This document shows positions 48,715-60,523 of a stretch of DNA of 64,000 nt, one piece after another (positions within the stretch are counted from its first letter, which is position 1; each line of letters opens with the position of its first letter). A model generated the notes under the pieces. It was given only the letters and a program-made list of their open reading frames with translations. It ran no database searches and was not told where the DNA came from. Where the stretch lies: the NCBI GenBank assembly GCA_030035585.1, contig CM057475.1, positions 2,613,501 to 2,677,500 on the forward strand, given 5' to 3'. Made by a program: the position numbers and the translations under genes. Origin of the DNA: Dugong dugon. Lineage: Eukaryota; Chordata; Mammalia; Sirenia; Dugongidae.

Positions 48715-51071
48715 CAGGCATACTCGGAGACATTGTGGGTTCAGTTCCAGACCACCACAGTAAAGCAAATAATGTAATAAAGCGAATTACATGAATTTTT
48801 TTGTTTCCCGGTGCATATAAAAGTTATGTTTATGCTGTACTGTGGTCTGTTATGTGTGCAATAGTATTATGTCTAAAAAAACAATGTGCATACCTTAATT
48901 AAAAAATACTTTATTGGTAAAAATTGCTAACCATTATCCGAGCCTTCAGTGAGTCACAATCTTTTTGCTGACGGAGGGTCTTGCCTCGATGTTGATGGCT
49001 GCTGACTGATCAGGGTTTTGGTTGCTGAAGGTTGGGGTGGCTGTGGCAGTTTCTTAAGATAAGAACAATGAAGTTTGCCATATAGATTGACTCTTCCTCT
49101 CATGAAAGATTTCTCTGTAGCATGCAATGCTGTTGCATAGCATTTTACCCACAGTAGAACTACTTTCAAAATTGGAGTTAATCCCCTCAAACCATGCTAC
49201 TGCTGCTTTATCAACTAAGTTTATGTAATATTCTAAATCCTTTGTTGTCATTTCAACAATGTTCACAGAATCTTCACCGGGAGTACATTCCATCTCAAGA
49301 AAGCACTCCTTGCTCATCCATAAGAAGCAACTCTTCATCCATTAAAGTTTGATCATGAGATTGCAGCAATTCAGTCACATCTTCAGGCTCCACTTCTAGT
49401 TCTCTTGATATTTGCACCACATCTGCAGTTCCTTCCTCCACTGAAATCTTGAACCCCTCAAAGTCATCCGGGAGGGTTGGAATCAACTTCTGAACACCTC
49501 CTCCCATGAATCACGAGTGCTTTTAATGGCACCTAGAGTGGTGAATCCTTTCTGGAAGGTTTTCAATTTACTTTGTCCAGATACATCTGCGGAATCACTG
49601 TGTATGGCAGCTATAGCCTTACAAAAATATATTTCTTAAATAATAAGACTTGAAAGTCAAAATTACTCCTTAATCTATGGGCTGAAGAATGGATGATTTG
49701 TTAGCAGGCATGAAAACAGCATTAATCTCCTTGTACATCTCCATCAGAGCTCTCAGGTGACCAGGTACATTGTCAGTGAGCAGTAATATTAGAAGGGAAT
49801 CTTTTTTTCTGAGCAGTAGGTCCCAACAGTGGGTTTAAAATACTCAGTAAACCATGTTGTAAACAGATGTGCTTTCATCCAGGCTTTGTTCCATTTATAG
49901 AGCACAGGCAGAGTAGACTTAGCATAAATTCTTAAGGGCCCTAGGATTTTTGGAATGGAAAATGAACATTGGCTTCAACTTAAATCATCAGCTGCATTAG
50001 CCCGTAACAAGAGAGTCAACCTGTCCTTTGAAGCCAGGCATTGACTTCTCTCTAGCTGTAAAAGTCCTAGATGGCATCTTCCAGTATAGGGCTGTTTTGT
50101 CTACATTGAAAATCTGTTGTTTAGTGTAGCCACCTTTGTCAATTGTCTTAGCTAGATCTTCTGAATAACTTGCTGCAGCTTCCGCATCAGCACTTGCTGC
50201 TTCACTTTGTACTTTTATGTTATGAAGATGGCTTCTTTCCTTAAACCTCATGAACCAACTTCTGCTAGCTTCAAACTTTTCTTCTGTAGCTTCCTCACCT
50301 CTCTCAGCCTTCATAGAATTGAAGAGAGTTACAGCCTTGCTCTGGATTAGGCTTCGGCTTAGAATGTTGTGGTTGGCTTGATCTTCTATCCAGACCACAG
50401 AAACTTTCTCTGTGTCAGAAATAATGCTGTTTCGCTTTCTCATCATTTGTGTGGTCACTGGAATAGCATTCTATTTCCTTCAAGAACTTTGCCTTTGCAT
50501 TCATAAGCTGGGTAACTGTTTGGTGCAAGAGGACTAGCTTTTGGCCTATCTTAGCTTTCGACATGCCTTTCTTACTAAGCTTTATCATTTCTAGCTTTTG
50601 ATTTAAAGTGAGAGATGTGTGACTTCCATTCACTTGAACACTTAGAGGCCATTGTATGGTTATTAACTGGCCTAATTTCAGTACTGTCATGCCTCAGGAA
50701 ATAGGGAAGCCTGAGGAGAGGGAGAGAGATGGGAGAACGGCCAGTTGGTGGAGCAGTCAGAACACACATAACATTTATTAAGTTTGTGATCTTATATGGA
50801 CGTGGTTCGTGGCACCCCAAAACAATTCAATAGTAACATCAAAGATCATGGATCACAGATCACCGTAACAGATATAATAATAATGAAAAAGTTTCAACTA
50901 TTGCAAAAGTTACCAAAATGTGACACAGAGACACTATGTAAGCACATGCTGCTGGAAAAATAACGCCAACAGTCTTGCTCGATGCAGGGTTGCCACAAAC
51001 CTTCAATTGGTAAAAAACGCAATATCTGTGAAGCACAGTAAAGTGAACCACAATAAAATGAGGTGTGCCTG
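48715..51071 (-). mobile_element. Tigger1 (pogo-type) DNA transposon, near full length
   Basis: The left end CAGGCATACTCGGAGACATT and the right end ATGAGGTGTGCCTG are the Tigger1 inverted ends; the right one is followed by TA. At 2357 bp it is close to a full-length element. Minus-strand transposase fragments (50415-50690 with the CENP-B-like helix-turn-helix SKAKIGQKL; 49997-50458; 49054-49507) lie in several frames, so the transposase is inactive. As I recall it is an early eutherian insertion shared by many orders. Confidence 0.9.
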
Positions 51072-51074
51072 TAT

Positions 51075-51560
51075 TTAATTTCATTTTTGGTGAAATTATA
51101 CACAGCAAAACCTGCTCCTATTCCACATTTTCTAGACATATTGATCGATGACATCCGTTACCTTCTTTTTTCTTATTTACTTTGTTGTTGTTGAGAATAT
51201 ACACAGCAAAACATACAATTCAACAGTTTCTACAAGTACAATTCAGTGATATTGATTACCTTGAGTTGTGCAGCCATTCTCACCCTCCTTTTCTGAATTG
51301 TCCCTTCCCCATTAACATAACTTACTGCCCCCTAAGGCTCTTATCTCATCACGTTCTTCACACTGTGTCAGCATCCTCATTATTTCTGATCTAGTTGTTT
51401 CACTTACATTTACTTAAACTCCCTGTCCCCTATCCTTCTCATCTATGCTTTAAAATAGCTGTTGACCCTTTGGTGATATGTATATAATTTTTTTTTTTTA
51501 AACAATGCTTAAGGGAGACAAGCATTACTCTTTGAGCTAAACTGTTATATAGTTCAACGC
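51075..51560 (-). mobile_element. L1 3' UTR fragment
   Basis: ATACACAGCAAAACATACAA, TTCAACAGTTTCTACAAGTA and TTGAGTTGTGCAGCCATTCT are typical L1 3' UTR words in reverse. The same family occurs near 53.86-54.05 kb. Confidence 0.6.
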
Positions 51561-51624
51561 ATCAGAAAAAGATGAAAGGAATACACAAAAAGAATTGGTT
51601 GATGTTCACCCATTTTAGGATGTA

Positions 51625-52335
51625 GCATATGATCAATAACCAGTGGTACTGAAGGAAGAAGTCCAAGCTGCACTGAAGACATTGGCAAATAACAAGGCTC
51701 CAGGAATTAACAGAATACCAATTGAGATGTTTCAGCAAACAGATGCAGTGCTGGAAACGCTCACTTGTCTATGCCAAGAAATTTGGAAGACAGCTACCTG
51801 GCCAACTGACTGGAAGAGATCCATATTTGTGCCCATTCCAAAGAAAGGTGATCCATCAGAATGAAGAAATTATTGAATACTATCATTAATATCACACACA
51901 AGTAAAATTTTGCTGAAGATCTTCAAAAGCGGTTGCAGCAGTACATCAACAGAGAACTCCCAGAAGTCCAAGCTGGATTCAGCAGAGGACATGGAAGAAG
52001 GGATATCATTGCTGATGTCAGATGGATCATACCTGAAAGCAGAGAATACCAGAATGATGTTTACCTGTGTTTTATTGACTGTGCAAAGGCATTCGACTGT
52101 GTGAATCATAACAAATTATGGATAACATTGTGAAGAATGGGAATTCCAGAACACTTAATTGTGTTCATGAGGAACCTGTACTTAGACCAAGAGGCAGTCA
52201 TTGAAACAGAACGAGGGGATACTGCTTGGTTTAAAGTCAAGAAAGATGTGCGTCAGGGTTGTGTCCTTTCACCATACTTACTCAATCTATATGCTGAGCA
52301 GGTAATTGGAGAAGCTGGAGTATATGAAGAAGAAT
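51625..52335 (+). mobile_element. RTE/BovB LINE, reverse-transcriptase region
   Basis: Translates in pieces to KTLANNKAPGINRIPIEMFQ, IFVPIPKKGDPSE, DVRWIIPESREYQNDVYL, CFIDCAKAFDCVNHNKLWI and VRQGCVLSPYLLNLYAEQ. These are the fingers and palm motifs of an RTE reverse transcriptase. Stops at 51862-51864 and 52131-52133 and frame changes inactivate it. The sequence breaks off at 52335, before the YADD box, and joins an LTR. Confidence 0.88.
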
Positions 52336-52767
52336 TCTGTGGTTGTCCTCATTTTGTGACTGTAATTTTACATTAAAGAAGATTAGGGTGGGATTGTAAC
52401 ACCACCCTTACCCAGGTCACATCCCTGATCCAATGTAAAGGGAGTTTCCCTGGAGTGTGGCTTGCACCACTGTTTATCTCTCAAGAGATAAAAGGAAAGG
52501 GGAGCAAGCAGAGAGTTGGAGACCTCATACCACCAAGAAAGAAGCACCAGGAGCAGAACATGTCCTTTGGACCCGAGGTTCCTGTGCAGAGAAGCTCCTA
52601 GTCTGGGGAACGTTGATCAGAAGGCCGACAGAGAGAGAAAGCCTTCCCCTGGAGCTGACACCCTGAATTTGGACTTTTAGCCTACTTTACTGTAAAGAAA
52701 TAAATTTCTCTTTGTTAAAACCATCCACTTGTAGTATTTCTGTTACAGCAGCATTAGATGACTAACA
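52336..52767 (+). mobile_element. MaLR-like LTR lacking its first ~70 bases, inside RTE
   Basis: Starts within the LTR (TTCTGTGGTTGTCCTCATTT) and runs to the LTR end GATGACTAACA. An AAATAAATTTCTC polyadenylation signal is present. On the right, RTE tail sequence follows directly. Confidence 0.8.
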
Positions 52768-52790
52768 TAGCACCTAACAACAACAACAGG
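52768..52790 (+). mobile_element. RTE 3' tail
   Basis: TAGCACCTAACAACAACAAC is the characteristic RTE 3' end. It is separated from its RTE body by the LTR. Confidence 0.75.
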
Positions 52791-53068
52791 AGGCAGTTTC
52801 AATTCAAGGTTTGAAGAGCAACTCAGGGCCATAGTCCGGGGGATTCCTCCAGCCTCAGAAGGTCTAGAAAGTTTAGATTCTTTAGGAATTTAAAGTTATG
52901 TTCCACATTTTTCTCCCTTTTTATCAGGATTTATCTTTTGAGTCCCTGATCAGAATATTCACTGGTGGTAGCCGGGCAATATCTAGTTTATCTGGTCTCA
53001 AGGTGGAGGATGCAGTGGTTCATGGAGACAATTAGTCCTGTAGTCCAGTTCCTTCTGTGATTATTGGG

Positions 53069-53586
53069 TGTCTTAGTCATCTAATGCTGCTATAACAGAG
53101 ATACCACAAGTGGATGGCTTTTACAAAGAGAAGTTTATTCTCTCACAGTCCAGTGGACTACAAGTCCAAATTCAGGGCATCAGCGCCAGGAGAAGGCTTT
53201 CCCTCTCTGTTGGCTCTGGAGGAAGGTCCTTATGATGCATCAGTCTTCCCTTGGTCTGGGAGCATCTCTGCACAGGAACCTCAGGTCCAAAGGATGCGTC
53301 CTGCTCCCGGCACTGCTTTCTTGGTGGTATGAGGTTCCCATGTGCCTCTGCTCATTTCTCTCTTTTATATCTCAAAAGAGATTGGCTTAAGACACTATCC
53401 AGTCTTGTATACCTCATCATTATAACTGCTGCTAATCCATGTTATTAAATCATAGTGATTGAGTTTACAACACATAAGGAAATCACATCAGATTACAAAA
53501 TGGTACACAGTCATACAATACTGGGAATCATGACCCAGCCCAGTTGATACACACATTTTTGGGGGGACATAATTCAATCCATAACA
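53069..53586 (-). mobile_element. Solo MaLR-like LTR
   Basis: TGTCTTAGTCATCTAATGCT to ATTCAATCCATAACA with a perfect TTGGG duplication (53064-53068, 53587-53591) inside the L1 3' UTR. Confidence 0.9.
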
Positions 53587-54057
53587 TTGGGTTTCCTTCT
53601 TTCTTTTTTCTTCCAGACTAAGAAAGACCAATAATTGTATCTTAGATGGCCATATATAAGCTTTTAGGACCCCAGACATCACTCATCATACTGGGAGGTA
53701 GAACATAAACTTTTAAGAACCATATTATGCCAGTTGACTGAATTGTCCCTTGTGACCATAGCCCAAAGCCCTCAAACCAAGAGAAATAATCCCAGGAGGT
53801 GATTGTTCAGCATCTGTAGGCCCCCCTCCCCGTTTTTGATTGTTGTTATTGTTGCAAAACTATACACAACCTAGCATTTGCCCATTCATCCCTTTTACCT
53901 ATGTACAGCTTATTGACATCAGTTACATCAGTCATGCTGTACAAACTTCACCCACATTTGGTGCCATCTTTCCCATTACTATAAACAAAAGGTGACTTCT
54001 ACCTAAGGAGTACTTCTCCCTCTTCTCCCTCCCTGATAACCAACCACTAATGAACAT

Positions 54058-54688
54058 TGTTGTTAGGTGCCACAAAGTCAGTACCCAGTCATAGCTACCC
54101 TATGTACAACAGAATGAAACACTACCCAGCTCTGTACTATCCTCATAATCATTGTTATACTTGAGCCCATTGTTGCAGCCACTGTGTCAGTCCATCTCGT
54201 TGAGGGTCATCCTCTTTTTTGCTGACCCTCTACTTCACCAGGCATGATGTCCTTCTCCAGGGACCGATCCCTCCTAATAACATGTCCAAATATGTGAGAC
54301 GAAGACTCGCCATTTTTGCTTCTAAGGAGTGTTCTGGCTGTGCTTCTTCCGAGGCAGATTTGTTCATTCTTTTGGCAGTCCATGGTATATTCAATGTTCT
54401 TTGCCAACACCATAATTCAAAGGCATCAGCTCTTCTTTGGTCTTCCTTGTTCATTGCCCAGCTTTCACACTCATATGAGGCAATTGAAAACACCATGGCT
54501 TGAGTTAGGCGCACCTTGGTACCTAAAGTGATGTCTTTGCTTTTTAACACTTTAAAGAAGGTCTTTTGCAGCACATTTGCCCAATGCAGTGCATCGTGTG
54601 ATTTCCTGACTGCTGCTTCCATAGGTGTTGATTGTGAATCCAAGTAAAATGAAATGCTTGACAACCTCAACATTAGTCTCTCTATATT
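54058..54688 (-). mobile_element. RTE/BovB LINE 3' end nested in L1
   Basis: Starts with TTGTTGTTAGGTGCCACAAA, the reverse RTE tail. The minus strand reads SYECESWAMNKEDQRRADAF and FELWCWQRTLNIPWTAKRMN, the conserved RTE C-terminus. Confidence 0.88.
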
Positions 54689-55619
54689 TATTATTCATGT
54701 CTTTCATCTTTTTGTTATTGTAAATAGTGCTGCAATGAGCATAGTGTGTGTATATCTGTTTGTGTCACTTTTATTAGATCCCTAGGGTATATACCTAGGA
54801 ATGGAATTTCTGGGCTGCATGGCAACTCTACTTCTAATTTTTGAGGAAGTTCCAGACTGTTTTCCACAACAGATGTACCATTTTGCATTCCCACTAGCAA
54901 TGGATGAGTGTTCCAGTTTCCCCACATTCTTTCCAATGCTTGTTATTTTACAGTTTTCTGTTTTGTTTTGTTTTAATGTTGGCCATCCTAGTGGGAGTGA
55001 CATAGTCTCATTGTGGTTTTGGTTTGCATTTCGCTGATGACTGATGACATTGAGCATCTTTTCTTTGGTGAAGTGTCTTTTCATGCCCTTTGCCCAGTTT
55101 TTTATTGGGTGGTTTTTTTGTTGTTAAGTTGTAGTTTTCTGTATATTTTAGATTTTAGACCATTATCAGTTATATCGTTCCCAAAGATTTTTTCCTAGTG
55201 TATAGGTTTTGTCTTTGCTCTTTCCATAAAATATTTTGATGAACATATTTAACTTTTACGAGGTCCCAGTTTTCTATTTTCTGCTGCTCATATGTTTGTT
55301 GTCGTGTTTGATAATCTGTCATTGAATAAAATTAGGTCTCAAAGCTTTGCTCCTATATTTTCTTCCAAGAACTTTATGGTTTTAGATTTAACATTTAGGT
55401 CTTTGATCCGTTTTGAATTAGTTTTTGAGTATGGCATGAGGTATGGATCTTGTTTCATTCTTCTCCATGTGGAAATCCAAATTTGCCAGCACCATTTGTT
55501 GAAGACATTGTCCAGTAATCACATCTTGATCCCTTCCAATCCTTATCCATGTTCTCCCCTTGCCCATGAAGTCAACACTGTTCTGATTTCTAACACTGTA
55601 GTTTATATTTGCCTGTTTT

Positions 55620-56780
55620 TCAACTTTATCTAAATGGAATTATATAGTCGGTAATATTTTTGCCTGGCTAATTACACACAACATTTTGTGCAATTTATCC
55701 ATTTTCATTCATTTTTCCTTACTGTGGACCAAAGGTTCTTAAACCGTAGCATGCTTCAGATTGCATGTTAAAATACAAAATGCTAGGCCCCACCTGCAGA
55801 GTTTGTTTTATTTAATAGGTCTAGGGTGTGGTTTAAGAATTTTAACAAGTTTCCAGGGGACCATACTTTGAAATCCAGTGGTATAGAGTATTTCACTATA
55901 TGACTATTCTACCGTTTGTCTCATACCATTGATAGATATTTTGGATGTTTCCAGGTTTTGGCTATTACAAATGCTGCTGTGAATATTATTATACATATCT
56001 CTTCATTCATATCTGGATACATTTCTGTTGGGCATATACCTACCAATGGAATTTCTGTTTCATAAGCTATACATATCTTCAACGAATGCCAAATCATTTA
56101 CTGAAGTTCTGTACCAGTTAATACTTTCCCCATCAGTGTGTGAGAGTTGTCATTGTTTCATATCCTTGCCAACACTCCATATTGTCAGTCTTTTGAAGTT
56201 AGTCATTCTGGTATGTAGTGTGTACCATTGTAGTTTTACTATCTGGATAATATCCAGGATATCTGATGAGGGTGAGGATATTTTCAAATGTTTATTAGCC
56301 ATTATATATCATCTTTTATGCAGTAGCTACTCAAAGAGCCTTCTGTTGATTCCATATGTAGTATTACATCCTCTCTGTGGTTTGCATTTTTACTGTTAAT
56401 AATCTTTTGATGAATAGAAATTCTTAATTATATTGAACTCTAATTTAACAATCTTTTCACTTTTTGTCCGTGCTTTTCATGTCCTGTTTAATCTTTCCTT
56501 TTCTCAAGTTCTTTTGTTAACTTCTAGAAGCTTCATTGTTAGTCTGTCACATTTAGATCTACTATCTTCTTAGATTTGATTTTTGTGCATGGTATGAAGT
56601 AAGGTTCATATTTACTTTTTCCTCCAAAAAAGTGTGTCAGTGCAAAGTCTTCTTTTCCTCATTGCTCTTCAGAGCCACCTTTGTCATAGAGAAAATGTCT
56701 GTATGTGTGCCTTTCTCTTTATATGACTAATTTGCCTTCATCTACCTTTATAGTCAGTATCTTGAAATTTTCTCTAGCGT
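55620..56780 (-). mobile_element. Older L1 fragment, minus orientation
   Basis: Reverse L1 ORF2 3' words (GGGCATATACCTACCAATGG, TTGCCAACACTCCATATTGT, TTGTGCATGGTATGAAGTAA). More diverged than the neighbouring L1. A MER5 insertion interrupts it. Confidence 0.65.
55727..55885 (+). mobile_element. MER5A-type hAT DNA transposon
   Basis: GGTTCTTAAACCGTAGCATG, TGCTAGGCCCCACCTGCAGA, AATAGGTCTAGGGTGTGG, ACTTTGAAATCCAGTGG: a complete small MER5-type element. Confidence 0.75.
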
Positions 56781-57767
56781 ACTCATTACCCATTAAATAC
56801 ATATCCCATCAAAGACCATTTGAAGAATCGGGGCTATTTCTTACCAAGTTTCACCTGTAATTTGCATTTCCTGAAGAAAATTAGTCTGAGCTCTAGTATC
56901 TGATTTATGGAATTTCCCCCCAGATTAGTAAATATGAATATATAAAAATACATAAATATGGACACATACACAAACATATGTATAAAAATTATTTTTAAAA
57001 GAAAAAATGCATTCAGTAAAATGATTGATCAATGATTGTTGATTTTACCACAAGTTTGGCTCCATTTGTTTTGCAGACCCTCCTTGAAAGAATCCTTTGG
57101 CTTACTTTCTCTTGCGTCTTGTGCCTGTACTTTTGTAATCAGCGAGAGAAAAATCGTGTAGTTTGCCTGTTGATTGGCATGCTCTTTATTATTAGATATG
57201 TTAAAAACTTAGGTTACAGTAAAATACTGTTGGCTTGCCAACTATTTTGATTCCTTAAATACTTTTAAAATTTTTCTTCTCTGATCCATTAAATGTTGGT
57301 TCACAGTTAAATTCTCACAGGGAAATGTTACTCTCAAGTTCTTGAGGACATCATAATGTTCTCAAATGCACCAACCACCCTATAGGAATCTGCTATAGTA
57401 GTCATGACTTTTGTGATACTTGGTTTTCTTCCCAAATTTGTGTTTATTTTCTGATCATCTCTCATATTCCTATCTTTTCTTTCTTTATTTTTGGCTTTTT
57501 CCTGTGTTACCTTCCTAACTTGCCAACTTTGTAGTTATTTTTTGTATTCCTTAAATACCTTGTTTGTAGTATAACTTCCTTCCAGTTTTTTAGAATTCTC
57601 CTATCTTTCATCTTGCTATCCTTTCTTAGGAAGAATTACAGGTGGGACATGTTAATTTTATATTACCCTTAATTATGTAGAATAGAACATTATCCTTATC
57701 CTTGTGCAACTCTTATTTTCAGTTTTTCAACATAGAGAATATTTGAATTTTCAAATTTTTCTTTTAG
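56781..57767. other. ZNF485 intron before the finger exon
   Basis: AT-rich, without a recognised repeat. A pyrimidine-rich tract and TTTTAG acceptor close it at 57767. Confidence 0.4.
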
Positions 57768-58867
57768 TCCAGGAGTACTGGTTTGAAGCAAAGATATCAG
57801 CCCTAAAGCAAAGTACTTCTGAAGAATCTCTTCTGGAAGAGCAAACAAAAAGTGCCACAATGGAAAGAAGTCTGGATTGGGAGGACAGAAGATTCACAGA
57901 AAAGAGGCACTATAAATGTGAGGAATGTGGGAAAGTCTTCAAATATAATTGCTCTTTTATTAGCCACCAAAGAAATCATATTGGTGAGAAACCCCATAAA
58001 TGTAAAGAATGTGGGATAGCCTTTATGAGCAGCTTATCCCTTCTAAATCATCAGAAAATTCACATAGACAAGCAGCTTTATAGATGTATTGAATGTGGGA
58101 AATTCCTCAAGAAGCACTCAACATATGTTAATCATCAGAGAATTCATTCTAAAGAGAAACCTCATAAATGCAATGAATGTGGAAAAACTTTCAGTAAGAA
58201 TTCAATCCTTTTAAGTCATCAGAGAACTCATACTGGCCAGAAACCCTACAAATGTAGTGATTGTGGGAAAGCCTTTGCTCAGAATGTAGCCCGTACTCGT
58301 CATGAGAGAATACATAGTGGAGAGAAGCCTTTTAAATGTAATGAATGTGGGAAAGCTTTCAGGGATAACTCAACTGTGTTGGAGCATCAGAAAATCCATA
58401 CGGGGGAGAAACCATATCAGTGTAATGAATGTGGAAAAGCCTTTAGGAAGAGCTCAACTCTTATTAGTCATCAGAGAATGCATACAGGAGAGAAACCCTA
58501 TCACTGCAGTATATGTGGAAAATCTTTCAGGTATAGCTCATCCTTTGCTGGACATCAGAAAACTCATAGTGGAGATAAACCCTATAAGTGTAGTGACTGT
58601 GGGAAAGCCTTTACAAAAAGCTCAAACCTTGTTGGACATCAGAGAATTCATATTGGAGAAAAACCCTATTACTGTAAGAAATGTGGGAAAGCCTTCAGGC
58701 AGAACTCAGGCCTTGTTGAACATCAGAGACTCCATACTGGAGAAAAACCTTATGAATGTAATGAATGTGGGAAGGCCTTTCCCCAAAACTCAGCACTTAA
58801 ACAGCATAAGAAAATTCATAACAAAGATCTGTTAAATGTAGTTAGTGTGGTAAATCATTCAGAATAG
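57768..58867 (+). CDS. ZNF485: ZNF485 last exon: spacer plus eleven C2H2 zinc fingers
   Basis: The acceptor TTTTTCTTTTAG starts the exon and the first codon is split with KRAB-B. A 50-residue spacer (VQEYWFEAKISALKQS..., DWEDRRFTEK) leads to eleven tandem C2H2 fingers with TGEKPY-like linkers. Finger 3 is CGKFLKKHS, lacking the usual phenylalanine position; as I recall this is so in human too. The combined exons make a 451-residue protein. Spacer and fingers match human ZNF485 closely. Two features differ. Finger 5 has NVARTRHERIH, with arginine where a helix hydrophobic is usual. The C-terminus after KKIHNK runs on in a shifted frame (DLLNVVSVVNHSE) to TAG at 58865. The protein is expected in the nucleus as a sequence-specific repressor; its target is unknown. 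Confidence 0.95.
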
Positions 58868-58900
58868 TTTATTCCTTATGACATCAAAGAGGAGACATTC
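58834..58900 (+). pseudogene. Fossil twelfth finger after ZNF485
   Basis: One frame away from the current coding end, the DNA reads K-C-S-stop-C-G-K-S-F-R-I-V-Y-S-L-stop-H-Q-R-G. That is a C2H2 finger with two stops and the last histidine lost. It shows that the array once continued past the present stop. The human protein ends at the first of these stops as I recall, whereas here the reading frame has slipped past it. Confidence 0.6.
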
Positions 58901-59787
58901 AAAAAACTGCTCCTTCAACAAAAATATTGTGTGTGCCTCTAGTCCTGGAGAACTTCTTACACTTGTGAGGATATTCATTTTATGGTTTGTACTAGTGAAA
59001 TATGGGAAGAACCAAAATGTATATCAATATGTAGTTATTATGGAATGCTGTGTAGTAATTGAAAAAAATGAGATAGAGCTCTATATATTGCCATAGAAAG
59101 ATCCCATGATAGTTCAGAAAGAAAGTTGGAGAAAATCTAAAAATTGTGGTCTCATTTATATTCTTTTAAAAATGAAGCTATTTTTATGTATGTACATATA
59201 TATTATATGCATCCAAAAAGATCTGGAAAAATAAAGGCCAAGCATTGACAGTAATTATCTTTGAGGAGGATGTAGTATTTGTATGATGTAGGAAAATTTT
59301 TACTTTGGCTGTATTCCTTTGAATTTTTAATCAAATGTACATTCTTGTATCTTCTATCATTTAATATGTCTTTCTAAATTAGAAAATTGAGAAGCCATAA
59401 AAATAAAAAACCAAATATCACATAAAACGGAAAAAAATTTTATGTGGCCAGAAGCATCACAGTGTTAAAATACAAAGGGCCAGACTTGGAGAAAATATTA
59501 CCACTACAATATATAAAAAATAAATAATACAACATCTAAATACATAATAGAATATCCAAATACATAAAAAAATATAAAAATTCGGCAGAGAAGTGGCCTG
59601 GGATATGAATATACAATTGTCAAAAAAAAATGAAAGTGGTCAAACATAAAAAGAGATGGTCATCTTTCAGGAAATGTAAATTTAAACAATGATCAGATTT
59701 GTTTTTTGGCCTCTGACAAAAATTAGTAAGATTGAAAATATTTGGTGTTTTTGAAAGTATAAGAAAATAGGCATGTTCACGTATGGT
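58868..59787 (+). other. ZNF485: ZNF485 3' untranslated region and flank
   Basis: Begins with the fossil finger, then AT-rich sequence with the candidate polyadenylation signal. After about 59400 it is A-rich and unassigned. Confidence 0.5.
59230..59235 (+). terminator. ZNF485: Candidate polyadenylation signal of ZNF485
   Basis: AATAAA lies 363 nt after the stop and is followed by GT-rich sequence (GAGGAGGATGTAGTATTTGTATGATG across two runs, 59263-59290). It is the best first signal in the 3' flank. Further AATAAA copies occur near 59402 and 59520, so use of this one is not certain. Confidence 0.4.
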
Positions 59788-59978
59788 TCACCAAAACCCA
59801 AACTACTGCTGTTGAGTCAGTTCCAACTCATAGCAACCCTGTAGGACAGAGTAGACGTGTCTCATAGGATTTCCAAGGCTGTAAATCTTTATGGAAGCAG
59901 ACTGCCACATCTTTCTGCCACAAAACAGCTGGTGGGTTAGCAGCTGAGTGCTTAACCACTGTGCCAGCAGGGTTCCTT
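59788..59978 (-). repeat. Afrotherian tRNA-derived SINE
   Basis: Reverse copy from CACCAAAACCCAAACTACTG to ACCACTGTGCCAGCAGGGTT. Confidence 0.9.
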
Positions 59979-60523
59979 ACATATGATTGAGGGAATTGTG
60001 AATTAACAATGTATTTGGTGGCAAAGGATAATTTGATTATGCCTGTCGACTCTTAAAAAGCTCATACATTTGTACTTCTTGAAATCTACAATACAAAGTA
60101 AGGATGGTTTTTACAGCATTGTAATAATAAAAAGTTGGAGTTATAGTAATGTCCATCATCATAACAATTAAGATATATTCTTTGGAAAAATGCAGTCATT
60201 TAACACTTGGCATTTAATTAATTACAGTGCATTCATTTACTAAAGCTATTAACATTTAATGAATTAGACTTGTATGAAATGGCAGGGGGAGATGTCTAAG
60301 ACATTAAATGGGAAAAAAAACAAATCATAGAATAATGGTATAGTACCCCATTTATGTAGTTTGTTGCATTACTTGAATCTTTTAAAATGAAAATGTATCA
60401 CTGGTGTAGTTTAAAACTTAAGGGAAAATTATAGAACAATGTTATAAAACTTCAGCTCAAGGAGCTTGAAAAGAATGAAATTAATCAAAAGAAGCACAAT
60501 TGGGCACACATATGTGATTGTTG

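Larger units (their letters stand above)
52796..55560 (-). mobile_element. L1 3' half, minus orientation, with nested LTR and RTE
   Basis: Reverse 3' UTR (52796-53068, 53592-54057) and ORF2 C-terminal region (54690-55560, for example AGGAATGGAATTTCTGGGCT). Two insertions split it. Frames are broken. Confidence 0.75.
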
